64,000 bases of DNA from Bacteroidales bacterium (GCA_016282015.1 JAEEJS010000004.1:62001-126000), one strand, 5' to 3'. Positions 41,303 to 51,525 are shown, counted from the stretch's first letter. The notes: a model not told the origin generated them from the letters alone. Translations and numbers: made by a program.

Positions 41303-43162
41303 TTAATTTTGAATACTTACAACCTTCATGCAACAATTTTTGCAGTCAAAATCGAGGCGGAAACGGCCGTGGTCGTTACTGATATACAAGGGAGTGGCAG
41401 GTTTGCCCGTCTCTTTGGAGCACATACCGTTGGCATAGCGTATGCAGTGTTTGGTTGTCATGGCCACTATCTCACCCTCTGGCATGCTTTTCTCCAAACC
41501 GTCTTCAATGTGTGTGACGCCGTGTTTTTCGTAGAATTTACGCGACAGGGAATTGGTGACGTTGCCCATATAGGACAGGTTTGTCGCCGGGTAATCCGCC
41601 TGTAAATCCGCACGGCCTTGCATCTCTGAGGTACGTGATACACGATGTTTTGAAATCAACGCCTTCTCCAACTCCTCCACCAGTTGGCGTTTCATCTCGC
41701 CCAGCACCGATGCCGGGATGAAATACACCTCCCTGAAATTGGTTCCCACCTCTGTGACCGTAAATTTGGTGTCGCCCCATTGCGACAGCTTGGTGCGGAT
41801 GTTTTCTACTGCCTTTTCAGGGTTTTTTGCCAGGTCTTTTTGGCATTTTACGGATACGCTTGCACTGACGCCATCTGCAGTAATTGCTGTAAGTTGCAGC
41901 CCGTCGTCAGTATCGAGTGTTTGCAATTTGCTTGCAATTTTCCTATTGCCGGCGGAAGCCTCAACAGCACGCTGCCAAACTATGTCGAAGTTTCTATACA
42001 ATGGGATTTTTTCACCAAGGGTGAAAGCTTTCGCTTCACTCGGAGAAATCTCCTTTGAACACAAGATAATGTTCCCTTCTAACCCATTGACATTAAATCC
42101 TTGCAACTGATTATCATTATCCAAGAAACAGAGGCCGTCGCCGTTGTGCAGCTCGACGTTTTTCAAAAGACTGACAGTCAGGCGTTTGCCTTCGATTTTC
42201 TTGATTTCGCCTATATGCTCACCCATCGATTTCGGAGTGAACGGAGCATCGATGTTTTTCTGACGGCCGTGCGCGAAATAGTCAGTGAAACCACGTGAAA
42301 ACGACTTTTCAAGGTTCGTCTCGAACGATGGCGAAGAGACACCTCTCGAGGCCCGCTCCAAATCCGGGCGGCGTTCGATGATTTCATCGATGGCTCGACG
42401 GTAATAAGCTGTCGTATTCTTCACATAGTCAGCATCTTTCAAGCGACCCTCGATTTTGAACGAGGTGATGCCGGCATCAATCAACTCTTCGAGATTCTTG
42501 GAGTTGTTCATGTCGCGAAGCGATAGCAGATGACGGCCTGCCACCAACACCTTGCCGTTCTCGTCTTCCAGATTCCACTTCAGGCGGCAGGGCTGGGCAC
42601 AGGCTCCGCGGTTGGCCGAACGGCGTCCGATAATATGGCTTAGATAGCATTGTCCGCTGTAGCTGACACACAGAGCGCCATGTACGAAAAACTCCAGAGG
42701 TACAGTGGTTTTCGAACGGATGTCTTTTATATCGTTTACACTTAATTCTCTTGCCAAAACCACCTGTTTGAATCCCACATCTTCCAAAAACTTCACCTTT
42801 TCGGCCGACACATTGTGGCATTGGGTGGAGGCATGCAGTTCGATGGGAGGCAGATCCATCTCCAACAGAGCCATATCCTGCACTATAAGGGCGTTGACAC
42901 CGGCATTGTAGCAGTCCCAGGCAATTTTGCGGGCCTGCTCCAACTCATTGTCAAACAGTAGAGTGTTGAGGGTTACATACACTTTTACCCCGAAAATTGC
43001 GGCATAATCACAGAGCTTGGCTATGTCTTCCATGCTGTTGCCGGCTTTTTCGCGCGCACCGAAACCCGGACCGCCTATGTAAACCGCATCGGCTCCGTGG
43101 TTGATGGCGGCCAGTCCGACCTCAAAGTTTTTAGCAGGTGAAAGCAGCTCTATTTTTCTCAT
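41303..43162 (-). CDS. U32 family peptidase (collagenase-like/RlhA-YegQ family)
   Basis: MRKIELLSPAKNFEVGLAAINHGADAVYIGGPGFGAR; ELSVNDI; HGALCVSYSGQCYLSHIIGRRSANRGACAQPCR; start set at 43162. Confidence 0.93.
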   Translation of the reverse strand: MRKIELLSPAKNFEVGLAAINHGADAVYIGGPGFGAREKAGNSMEDIAKLCDYAAIFGVKVYVTLNTLLFDNELEQARKIAWDCYNAGVNALIVQDMALLEMDLPPIELHASTQCHNVSAEKVKFLEDVGFKQVVLARELSVNDIKDIRSKTTVPLEFFVHGALCVSYSGQCYLSHIIGRRSANRGACAQPCRLKWNLEDENGKVLVAGRHLLSLRDMNNSKNLEELIDAGITSFKIEGRLKDADYVKNTTAYYRRAIDEIIERRPDLERASRGVSSPSFETNLEKSFSRGFTDYFAHGRQKNIDAPFTPKSMGEHIGEIKKIEGKRLTVSLLKNVELHNGDGLCFLDNDNQLQGFNVNGLEGNIILCSKEISPSEAKAFTLGEKIPLYRNFDIVWQRAVEASAGNRKIASKLQTLDTDDGLQLTAITADGVSASVSVKCQKDLAKNPEKAVENIRTKLSQWGDTKFTVTEVGTNFREVYFIPASVLGEMKRQLVEELEKALISKHRVSRTSEMQGRADLQADYPATNLSYMGNVTNSLSRKFYEKHGVTHIEDGLEKSMPEGEIVAMTTKHCIRYANGMCSKETGKPATPLYISNDHGRFRLDFDCKNCCMKVVSIQN

Positions 43163-43177
43163 TCTGAAACTTTTTTG

Positions 43178-43185
43178 CAAATATA
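43178..43185 (-). promoter_or_regulatory. Bacteroidota -7 box TATATTTG for U32 peptidase
   Basis: Minus-strand TATATTTGC 15 nt upstream of ATG 43162. Confidence 0.5.
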
Positions 43186-43190
43186 CAAAA

Positions 43191-44885
43191 TTATGCCTTA
43201 CGCCTGACAAAGAATAAACTTCCCACGTCAACCAGCTCACCATCGTACAACTCTATGATTTTCATGCCGTTGCGTCGGATAAACTTTCTCAGTTCCTTAC
43301 ATTCTTTGAGATGTTTCAGAGCTCCGCACACCACCATAGTGTCGCCGTACAGTCCGCAGCAGCCCGGGAAAAAGCCGTGTTCGTGTCCGGGAAGCGTTAT
43401 TTGATGGGGGTCAACATAGAAAACATTGCAACCGCACATTTCCGCACCCTTTTTTATACCCAGGTCGGAGGTGATGAAATTCCGCTCGTCCAGGGCCAAC
43501 AGATTGCAGCGTGTATATCCCTGATTTACATCTATTTGCACGGTTTTTGTCGATATTTTTCCGTACAATTCCAATATCTTTTTGTCTGTATATTTCAGGT
43601 TATGGACCAACATATTTCCCACTCCTACGGCATTGTAAGGCACAGTTTCTGGATAAGCGTGTCCAACCGGTTTAACACCTTTTACAACCTTAATGCCCTC
43701 GGGCAGGGAAATATCGACGTTTTCCGCGCAAATAACTGATTCACAATGTCTTTCATCCTTACAAAAGAAGAAAATGTCGGGATGGGCCGAAATTGACGGA
43801 TAAGCCTTGTCGGAAGGGTTCAGCCAAACCACCGCCCCCATCTCAACCAAACGCTGCCTGGCCTGCTCGGGCATGGAGGCGCTGGCGATTATCGCGACCT
43901 CGTCCCGGTCGGGACTGAGTGGAGCCTTACCTTCCTTTTTGATTACTACCTTTTTGTACCGCTCCTGCAGCTTCTTTTTGTTCTCACCCTTATACCCTAT
44001 GGCATGATTCAGCTGATTTTCAGGCACTTCTATTACAATCTCAGCCGATTTACCTTCTATTTTATCGAATTTCCGGCCCCAGACACGGCTGAGCACCATC
44101 TCGGCGAAGTTGTTGTGGTAAGGTCCGGCAACGTAAGCCTCGCCGTTTAAATCTTCAGAGGTGTGAAGCCCGATGCGGAGCACCTTCACTCCGTTTTCAG
44201 TGAAATACTCATAAAGCGCAGCCGACTGCTCCACCGCCTCGTTTATAGGCAAAGGAGTGTATTGCCCCTCACGGTAAAGCCTTTCCAACTCGGTATCTTT
44301 CACAACTATGCAGGGGTAAATCCTGGTTTCCTTAGCTCCCAGCCGGACTATGTCGCTGGCCGTTTGCATGTCTTTTTCGAAGGAATCGTACGGCAGACCT
44401 ATCATCATCTGCAGGCCAAGCGTTATGCCCTCGGCCAAAATCGCCTGTGAGGCATTCTCTATGTCTTTAAATGTATGGCCACGGCCCACCTTAAGCAAAA
44501 CAGTGTCGTCGGTGGACTGGGCGCCCAACTCTATGTTTTTCATACCGAAGCCCTTCAGCTCCCTCACCCTTTTCTGATCGATATAATCGGGACGGGTGCT
44601 GCATCTGATGCCGTCGACCAGCCCCTTTTCGAGATAGGGCTGCACTGTTTTTAGGAAATCGTCCTGCATTCCCACAGGCAGTCCGGTGAAATTTCCGCCG
44701 AAAAAGGCCACCTCCACAAGCCTGTCCTGCTCTGTAAACGAAGCCAGATGCTGCTCTATAATTGTCTTAACATCTTGAATGTCAGGCAATTTCTGCTTTC
44801 CAGTTATGCTAAACTGGTTGCAGTAGACGCATCGGTACGGACACGCCAGCTCGGGCAAAAATATGGGAATGTTGTAATGCTTCAT
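43191..44885 (-). CDS. Radical SAM protein (Elp3/TIGR-like N-domain) fused to an uncharacterised C-terminal domain, possibly GME-fold
   Basis: CPYRCVYCNQ cluster motif, VAFFGGNFTGLP; C-terminal ~240 aa with NQGYTRCNLLALDERNFITSD...LPGHEHGFFPGCCGLYGDTMVVCG. Confidence 0.8.
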   Translation of the reverse strand: MKHYNIPIFLPELACPYRCVYCNQFSITGKQKLPDIQDVKTIIEQHLASFTEQDRLVEVAFFGGNFTGLPVGMQDDFLKTVQPYLEKGLVDGIRCSTRPDYIDQKRVRELKGFGMKNIELGAQSTDDTVLLKVGRGHTFKDIENASQAILAEGITLGLQMMIGLPYDSFEKDMQTASDIVRLGAKETRIYPCIVVKDTELERLYREGQYTPLPINEAVEQSAALYEYFTENGVKVLRIGLHTSEDLNGEAYVAGPYHNNFAEMVLSRVWGRKFDKIEGKSAEIVIEVPENQLNHAIGYKGENKKKLQERYKKVVIKKEGKAPLSPDRDEVAIIASASMPEQARQRLVEMGAVVWLNPSDKAYPSISAHPDIFFFCKDERHCESVICAENVDISLPEGIKVVKGVKPVGHAYPETVPYNAVGVGNMLVHNLKYTDKKILELYGKISTKTVQIDVNQGYTRCNLLALDERNFITSDLGIKKGAEMCGCNVFYVDPHQITLPGHEHGFFPGCCGLYGDTMVVCGALKHLKECKELRKFIRRNGMKIIELYDGELVDVGSLFFVRRKA

Positions 44886-44944
44886 TGCGACTTCAAAATT
44901 GCGAAAAAATATTGAATTATCTTAATACGGTGAAAAATAATTCT

Positions 44945-44952
44945 TATATTTG
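44945..44952 (+). promoter_or_regulatory. Bacteroidota -7 box TATATTTG upstream of 44990 operon
   Basis: TATATTTGCA about 38 nt before ATG 44990. Confidence 0.5.
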
Positions 44953-44989
44953 CAAGTTATTATTGAGAAGCAAACAAATTCTTAACATT

Positions 44990-45631
44990 ATGATAAAACA
45001 TCTGAAAAGCATCATTATCATTGCTATGGTGGCTCTTGTAACAATTTGTGGAGCAACCAGTTGCAAATCATCTGGAAAATTATCAAAGAAAGAGTACAAG
45101 GCCAAAGTTGAACAGGCCACCCGCGACCTCAACGCCATTCTCAACAACCAGACCGAATGGACCTTGGAAGAACAGCAGGCCCGCGTTGACGAAATCAAGC
45201 AGGTCGATTTCTCAAAGAAAAACCCTGAAATCATGGAAATGATCGAGCGCGCCGAAGCCAAGATAGCCAGAGAAATGGCCGAAAGAGACCGTCTGGCCGA
45301 AGAACAGCGCTTAGCCGAGGAACGCCGTCTGCGTGAGTTGGAGGAGCAAAACAAGCCCAAGACCGAACTTACCGACTATTTCAATATGATAGCCAACGCC
45401 AAAGACGTCAACACAGCCAACAAGCACATCAAGGACGCCTTGCAGCTGTTCGAGTCGCCTGACGCAGTGGTTCTCATTCTCCTTAACAACTACGGTGATT
45501 ACGACCGTCCGACCACAGCGGTCAACTACCTGAACTACCTGAAAGACCAGAAAAAGGTCACTGTAAAGGTCAACAACATCAAGTACAACGAAAATAACAA
45601 GATTACAGAACTCGAATTAATCAAGAAGTAA
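44990..45631 (+). CDS. Hypothetical lipoprotein with charged coiled-coil region
   Basis: Signal MIKHLKSIIIIAMVALVTICGATSCKSS; start corrected from 44885. Confidence 0.7.
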   Translation: MIKHLKSIIIIAMVALVTICGATSCKSSGKLSKKEYKAKVEQATRDLNAILNNQTEWTLEEQQARVDEIKQVDFSKKNPEIMEMIERAEAKIAREMAERDRLAEEQRLAEERRLRELEEQNKPKTELTDYFNMIANAKDVNTANKHIKDALQLFESPDAVVLILLNNYGDYDRPTTAVNYLNYLKDQKKVTVKVNNIKYNENNKITELELIKK

Positions 45632-45632
45632 T

Positions 45633-46217
45633 ATGAAAAAGTTAGTTTTTGCATTAGCATTCGCATTTTTGGCACTCAGCGGCCACCAGCTGTTCGCACA
45701 GGAACCTGAGTTGAGCCCGGAGCGCAAACAAGCCATTGACAGTCTGGCACTTGAGAAGGTGCGTGACCTTTCAAAATATGTAAAACTCATTGGTTCTAAA
45801 AACACTCCTTGGAGCGAGGCCAACAGAGTCATAGACCGTGCCGAAGAGCTCTTCGCCCCTGATGCCGAAATCGGTGTCTCGTCGCTGGCCAAAACAAAAG
45901 TCGAGTATTATAAAGTCCGCAAGTACCTCGAAAGACTGATGCGCCTCAACTACGACCGCGTAGAGATTGACTGGTACAAGATTCAGTATGTTTCAGACCT
46001 GCAACGTCAGCCAGACGGCACATACGTCGGTGTGATTACCGTTTTCCAGACGTTCAAGGGCTATGACGCTGAAGGACGCCTCGTTTATCAGGACACAACA
46101 AAGAAAGACATTACTGTATATGTGAAACGTAAAGAAACGCAAATCGGAGGCCGTCTCATTGGATTCTGGGACGTTATGCTGGGCGATATGCGAGTGAAAG
46201 AAACGACACATAAATAA
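45633..46217 (+). CDS. Hypothetical secreted protein
   Basis: Signal peptide MKKLVFALAFAFLALSGHQLFAQ; tight operon spacing. Confidence 0.75.
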   Translation: MKKLVFALAFAFLALSGHQLFAQEPELSPERKQAIDSLALEKVRDLSKYVKLIGSKNTPWSEANRVIDRAEELFAPDAEIGVSSLAKTKVEYYKVRKYLERLMRLNYDRVEIDWYKIQYVSDLQRQPDGTYVGVITVFQTFKGYDAEGRLVYQDTTKKDITVYVKRKETQIGGRLIGFWDVMLGDMRVKETTHK

Positions 46218-47065
46218 TGACTAAGTTTTTGAAAATCATGGTGCCAGTGTTAGTGCTGGCACTATCTTTTAAAGTCGATGCCCAAGTGGTGGGCAGCCTT
46301 GGTGACGTTCAGATGGACGAGACCGAGCTGTACACCATGACAAAGCAGATGAGTCAGTTTATCAACAGGTTCAATTACGAGGAAGACCCGTACGGAAAGA
46401 GGCTCTACCCTAAGGATGCCGACTACCGCAGCGCTGAAAAACGCAAGGATGCGCTTCCGCTTCTGTTCGACCTGGACAACCCCAGGACATCGGGCACTTT
46501 GCGCGACTTCTTCGTTGAGGACCTCACCAAGAACAACAACCAATTTATGGATTTTTTGGGCGGCGACTGGTTCTCGGAAGTCTCAGCCAAGTTTATCTGG
46601 AAAGGCAAGGAAGTCGACATCAGCCTCATAATGGCCATAGAGAAGGAAGGTTTGGGCTCCAAGTGGGTGATTACCAACGTATTCTTCTCCGAATTCCAGA
46701 AACATTTCCCTCAAGGAGAACTGGCCGAGCGTGAGAAGCATTTTCTGCACCCCATGAGCCACGAGCTCGATTTCATGAACATCTACAAGGTGTTCAACGA
46801 CCCGCAAATCGTTGAATATTACGCCTCAAATGATTACCAGCCCGACTATCTGACCCTGTTTTTCTATGAAATCAAACAGGGCAATCTGAAGTTTGACCAT
46901 GTAGAAAGCGTCAAATTCCACATCTTCCAGATACAGAACTGGTATTTCGAAGTGTCGTGGTTCAACCGCAGCGGCTACAACTCCGGATGGCTCATATCCA
47001 ATCTTATTTACCTCAAAAACCCTGAAAAAGAAGTACTTATCAAGCTTTATCAACCGAAAAAATGA
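46217..47065 (+). CDS. Hypothetical secreted protein
   Basis: Signal peptide; overlaps neighbours by 1-4 nt. Confidence 0.75.
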   Translation: MTKFLKIMVPVLVLALSFKVDAQVVGSLGDVQMDETELYTMTKQMSQFINRFNYEEDPYGKRLYPKDADYRSAEKRKDALPLLFDLDNPRTSGTLRDFFVEDLTKNNNQFMDFLGGDWFSEVSAKFIWKGKEVDISLIMAIEKEGLGSKWVITNVFFSEFQKHFPQGELAEREKHFLHPMSHELDFMNIYKVFNDPQIVEYYASNDYQPDYLTLFFYEIKQGNLKFDHVESVKFHIFQIQNWYFEVSWFNRSGYNSGWLISNLIYLKNPEKEVLIKLYQPKK

Positions 47066-49581
47066 AAAGATTTTTAATTGTCGCGATTCTTTTATTGTCA
47101 TGCCAGGGCATTTTCGCTCAAAAGTCAAACCTGAGCAAGGCTGATATTGAAGAGTATTCCAAGCAGATACGAACAATGGTGAAGTATCTCGAAGAGACAT
47201 TCTCCTTCATCGGAAACCCGGAAAACACCGCTCAAGAGAAGGATATAATTTTCCGCGAGAGTTATGCGAAGATATTCCAGGACGATGAAGTCCAGATTGA
47301 GGACGATCTCGACGATAGCCGCAGCACCAGCATTAACAAGGATGTGCAAGCCTATCTGAAAGACATAGATTTCTTCTTCAAAGACGCCACATTCACCCTG
47401 AAAGTTGACGATATCAAGCCTCAGACCAACGAAAAAGGCCAAACCTACTTCAAGGTAACCATGATGAGAACCATAGTGGGCCACAACGTAGTTGGCGACT
47501 CTGTCAACAACAGCCTGAAGAGATTCATGGAGGTGAACGTCGACCCTTCGAAGAAAGACCTCAAGATAGCCAGCATTTACACCACCAAGCTCAACGAAAC
47601 CGAAGAGCTCAGAACCTGGTGGAACAGGATGCCGGCCGCCTGGAAAGCCTTTTTCGGCGACAATCAGTACATTTTCGACAGCATAGAGCTGGAGAATGTG
47701 ATTCACATTTTCCGCGACTCCATAGTCGTAGTGGACGACAGCCTGGTGGAGAGCACCATAGCCTGCAACATGCCTGTGCTTTACGACAAGCTGACGGGAT
47801 TTACAAAAATCACCGATGTTGACATCAGTCTCAACACCATGATTTCGTCTCTCGACCCTCTTTACGAGTTGTCTGACCTGCAGAACCTCGACTGCTCAGG
47901 CACAAGCGTCGAAGACATCTCCCCTATAAGAAACCTCAATAAAATCAATAAGTTGGACATCAGCAACACTGCTGTTACCAACATATCCGATTTGAGATAC
48001 ACCAATAACATCAAGATTTTCCGTGCCGACAACGCACATCTCGACAACATCGAGATTATCGGCCTTTACCATCAGCTGACCAACCTTTCAATAATAGGCA
48101 CAGACGTCTCGGACATAAGTGTTTTGGGCAATTGCGAACAGCTTATCGACCTCGACATATCGGGCACTAAGGTAACCTCACTCGACTCGGTGGAACTGCC
48201 GCAGTCATTGCATTTTCTGAACATCAGCAATACTGAAATTTCAGACCTCTCGCCCATTGCCGGACTGGAAAACCTACAGGTGCTCATCATAGACAACACC
48301 TTGGTTACAGACCTCTCGCCTTTAGCCAATATGAACAAACTCAACGAGTTGATGTGCAGAAACACTGAGGTCAGCGATATCATGCCTCTCAAAGATCTGC
48401 CGCTTTTGGTGAGAATTTACTGCGACAACACCCTTATCGACTCCGAAAAAGCCGAAAGCTTCCGCAATGTGAACCGCCGCACCATGGTCATTTACGAAAC
48501 CAAGGCCCTGCAAGACTGGTGGGACCGTCTGCATGTGTCGTGGAAAAAGACCTTTGCCATACAAAACGGCACCGACATCAACCCCAGCCCCGAGGAGTTG
48601 CATACCATCATCAGCATGAAGTCACTCACTCTGGAGTCGCACTTCCTCGATGCCATGCCGATAGAGAGACTTACCAACCTCGAAAGCCTCAACATCGAAG
48701 GTACAAAGATTATCGACCTGAAACCTCTGCACGGGCTTCACAATCTCAAATATCTCAACCTACGCAACACCAAGGTGTCCGATTTGTCACCGCTTGCCAA
48801 CCTTGCCAACCTGGTGGAAATCAACATCGAAAACACCAATGTCTCCAACTTGGAACCTCTTGCCAACATGCCTAATCTGACCAAGGTCTATGCCGAAAAC
48901 AGCAAGGTGGATTCAGAGGCTGTGTTCAAGCTGAAGTCAGCCCAACCTGGAGTGACAGTGATTTATCAGAGCGACGAGCTGCGCGTGTGGTGGAACACCC
49001 TCGACAACAGCTGGCGCGAGGTGTTCAGAGGAATAGTCGACATTGACGCCAATCCTAAGGCCGAACAGCTTCAGTCTGTAGCCGACATCGAAGAAATCAA
49101 CGTCGACACCCGCATAATGATAACGACTCTGGAACCTTTGACCAAGCTTATGTTCCTCAAGAAGCTGAAAATCAGCGACAATCATATCACCGATTTGAGC
49201 CCGCTGAGCGAGCTGAGAGTGCTGGAGGAGTTACGTATAGACGGCAACGCTATTAACGACCTGACTCCTATCAAGGGCCTCACCTCTTTGGAAGTGCTTT
49301 CAATAGCCAACACCAGCGTTGTCGACATCAACGCCTTGGAAAACCTGACCAAGCTGCGCATAGTCAGCATCGAAAACACCGGCATCAAGAACATAAAGGT
49401 GCTGTCCAACTGCAACTCGCTGGAAGAGCTGAACATTGCCAACAGCAATGTCAAATCGCTCTCACCTGTCGAGAAAATCGGCAGCTTGAGATACATCAAG
49501 GCATTCAACTCAAAGGTGAAGACAAAGGAAATAGACTCTCTCCGCAAGAAGAGACCCGATCTGAACATCCTTTATCATTAG
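47062..49581 (+). CDS. Secreted leucine-rich repeat protein with three WW(N/D)xLxxxWxxxF modules
   Basis: Signal peptide; repeated L..L.IsnT.vsDlsPLa.l..L LRRs. Confidence 0.88.
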   Translation: MKRFLIVAILLLSCQGIFAQKSNLSKADIEEYSKQIRTMVKYLEETFSFIGNPENTAQEKDIIFRESYAKIFQDDEVQIEDDLDDSRSTSINKDVQAYLKDIDFFFKDATFTLKVDDIKPQTNEKGQTYFKVTMMRTIVGHNVVGDSVNNSLKRFMEVNVDPSKKDLKIASIYTTKLNETEELRTWWNRMPAAWKAFFGDNQYIFDSIELENVIHIFRDSIVVVDDSLVESTIACNMPVLYDKLTGFTKITDVDISLNTMISSLDPLYELSDLQNLDCSGTSVEDISPIRNLNKINKLDISNTAVTNISDLRYTNNIKIFRADNAHLDNIEIIGLYHQLTNLSIIGTDVSDISVLGNCEQLIDLDISGTKVTSLDSVELPQSLHFLNISNTEISDLSPIAGLENLQVLIIDNTLVTDLSPLANMNKLNELMCRNTEVSDIMPLKDLPLLVRIYCDNTLIDSEKAESFRNVNRRTMVIYETKALQDWWDRLHVSWKKTFAIQNGTDINPSPEELHTIISMKSLTLESHFLDAMPIERLTNLESLNIEGTKIIDLKPLHGLHNLKYLNLRNTKVSDLSPLANLANLVEINIENTNVSNLEPLANMPNLTKVYAENSKVDSEAVFKLKSAQPGVTVIYQSDELRVWWNTLDNSWREVFRGIVDIDANPKAEQLQSVADIEEINVDTRIMITTLEPLTKLMFLKKLKISDNHITDLSPLSELRVLEELRIDGNAINDLTPIKGLTSLEVLSIANTSVVDINALENLTKLRIVSIENTGIKNIKVLSNCNSLEELNIANSNVKSLSPVEKIGSLRYIKAFNSKVKTKEIDSLRKKRPDLNILYH

Positions 49582-49586
49582 GAATA

Positions 49587-50489
49587 TCAAAGCACCCAAG
49601 TGATTGGGAAGCCTTGTTCTTTCATAAACTCATTGGTCTTATCGACATCTTGGGAGAAGCCTAGGAAGAATCCTCCTCCTCCCGAGCCGCATATCTTTAT
49701 CTGGAAGCCTGCATCCTCGCGCGTTAGCGAGAAAAGCGGGAGCATATTGTCGGTAATCATAGGGCGTAGCATAACTGTCTGATAATATGACAAATGCCTC
49801 AAGTTGTCGAAGAAAGCGTCCACTTGGCCTCCGACCAGAGAATCTATGCAACGGCCCACGAAAGGATAGTACAAGTCGTTGAAAGCCTTTAAATATTTCG
49901 GGTTTTCGCGTTGCTCCTTGAAGTAATTGACCAAGGACTTGGTGTCGCTCTTGATACGGCTGTCTATCAGGAAGATATGAATGCCTTCAGGCATAAAATC
50001 CTTCTCCAGTATGTTAATCTGCTTGTCCTCGGTAATCACAAAAGGCTTTCCGAGATAACATTGCAGAGGGTCTAAGCCAGAGCTGCTGCCGTGGAAACAG
50101 TTCTCCATGTCGCCCAAGAACTTTTTCAACTCTATGAGGTCCTCTATCTCTGTCGATTTGAAACGGTCGTACACAGCCGCCGTGAGGGCTCCGGAGCTAC
50201 CCACTCCATAGCCTGAAGGTATGCACGAATCCAGGAAGAGGCCTCGTTTAAGCTCGGTCTTAAACTTCTGAATATCAATCTTTTCGGCGAAACACTCGTT
50301 TTCGGCCAAATAATTGGCAAACATATGCAGGCTGCGGTTGGAAGAGTAGTTACGCTTGCCGTGATTGCGCCAAATATAATCCCAATGCGACTCGCCTGTG
50401 TACAAAGGCATCAGCAGGGCGGGCGAACCGAAAATCATGGAATATTCGCCGAACAAAATGACCTTACCGTAGTATTTTTTTATCTCCAT
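49587..50489 (-). CDS. GHMP kinase, mevalonate kinase-like
   Basis: GKVILFGEYSMIFGSPALLMPL; PSGYGVGSSGALTAAVYDRF; KICGSGGGGFFLGF; adjacent to mvaD. Confidence 0.82.
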   Translation of the reverse strand: MEIKKYYGKVILFGEYSMIFGSPALLMPLYTGESHWDYIWRNHGKRNYSSNRSLHMFANYLAENECFAEKIDIQKFKTELKRGLFLDSCIPSGYGVGSSGALTAAVYDRFKSTEIEDLIELKKFLGDMENCFHGSSSGLDPLQCYLGKPFVITEDKQINILEKDFMPEGIHIFLIDSRIKSDTKSLVNYFKEQRENPKYLKAFNDLYYPFVGRCIDSLVGGQVDAFFDNLRHLSYYQTVMLRPMITDNMLPLFSLTREDAGFQIKICGSGGGGFFLGFSQDVDKTNEFMKEQGFPITWVL

Positions 50490-50496
50490 GGCAGAA

Positions 50497-51525
50497 CTAT
50501 AGGTTTACATTATTCATAACAACATCGTCAATCCATTGGTTTTCATGACAATAGAGCGAAAGATCCGACTTGATGAACTGCTTCACTTCGGCGGCCGACG
50601 CGTCGGGATACAGCACATGCACATTGGGACCGGCATCCAGGGTGAAGCAGACCGGAATCTTGGTATCATGACGGAATTTCTGAACCAAATTGATAATTTT
50701 CACTGTGTTAGGCTCCATCAATCGGTAAGACGGAGTGGAAGTGGCCATCATCTCATGCAGCTGTAGAGCCTCGGCCTCGGCTATAGCCATGAAGCCGTCC
50801 AAATCGCCGGCTTTCAGCACCTTAAGCAGACGTTCGGTGTTTTCCCTTGCCGTGGCATAGCGTTTTTCGGCCAGAGGATGCCCGTTCATAAGCGAGTGGC
50901 CCACTCGTGAAGAAACGCTTTTTTCTTTATTGGAGACTATCATTATGCTGTCGTGATAGGTCTGGAAAACAGGGTTCACCATAGCTGCCAGAGGCACGGC
51001 ATATTCATCGGAACTGTTTGGGACGGAAGGCGTCGCTCCCCACAAAGCCATAACCGGGAACACCGAACGCGCGGCGCTGCCCGAGGCCAGTCGGGAGAGC
51101 ATGGAGGCTTTTTGCATATCTATGGGCGAAGAGTCAGCGTTCACCGCCTTTTCTATCTGCAGAAGGCATAAAACCAAAGCGCTCATAGAGGCTGCGCTGG
51201 AGGCTATGCCCGACGAATGCGGGAACGAGTTGCTGCTCTCGACCAACAGATCCAATCCTTTCAGAAAACCAAAATACTGTTGATTGTCAGTCAAATACTT
51301 CTCTATCTTTTCCTGAAACTTCGGCGATTCCTTACCTTCGAACAGAAAACCGATAGTATAATCCTTGCCACCGTTAGGCAGGGCCTTGATCTGAGTGTCG
51401 GTATGACAGCGGCTCAGAGTGAAGCTGACCGAAGGGTTGTTGGGCAGCTGATTGCCGTGTTTGCCCCAGTATTTAACTATGGCAATATTAGAAGGTGATG
51501 TTGCGGAAACTGAAATCTCTTTCAT
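50497..51525 (-). CDS. mvaD: Diphosphomevalonate decarboxylase
   Basis: SPSNIAIVKYWGKHGNQLPNNPSVSFTLS; FPHSSGIASSAASMSALVLCL; SRLASGSAARSVF; FTLDAGPNVHVLY. Confidence 0.95.
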   Translation of the reverse strand: MKEISVSATSPSNIAIVKYWGKHGNQLPNNPSVSFTLSRCHTDTQIKALPNGGKDYTIGFLFEGKESPKFQEKIEKYLTDNQQYFGFLKGLDLLVESSNSFPHSSGIASSAASMSALVLCLLQIEKAVNADSSPIDMQKASMLSRLASGSAARSVFPVMALWGATPSVPNSSDEYAVPLAAMVNPVFQTYHDSIMIVSNKEKSVSSRVGHSLMNGHPLAEKRYATARENTERLLKVLKAGDLDGFMAIAEAEALQLHEMMATSTPSYRLMEPNTVKIINLVQKFRHDTKIPVCFTLDAGPNVHVLYPDASAAEVKQFIKSDLSLYCHENQWIDDVVMNNVNL

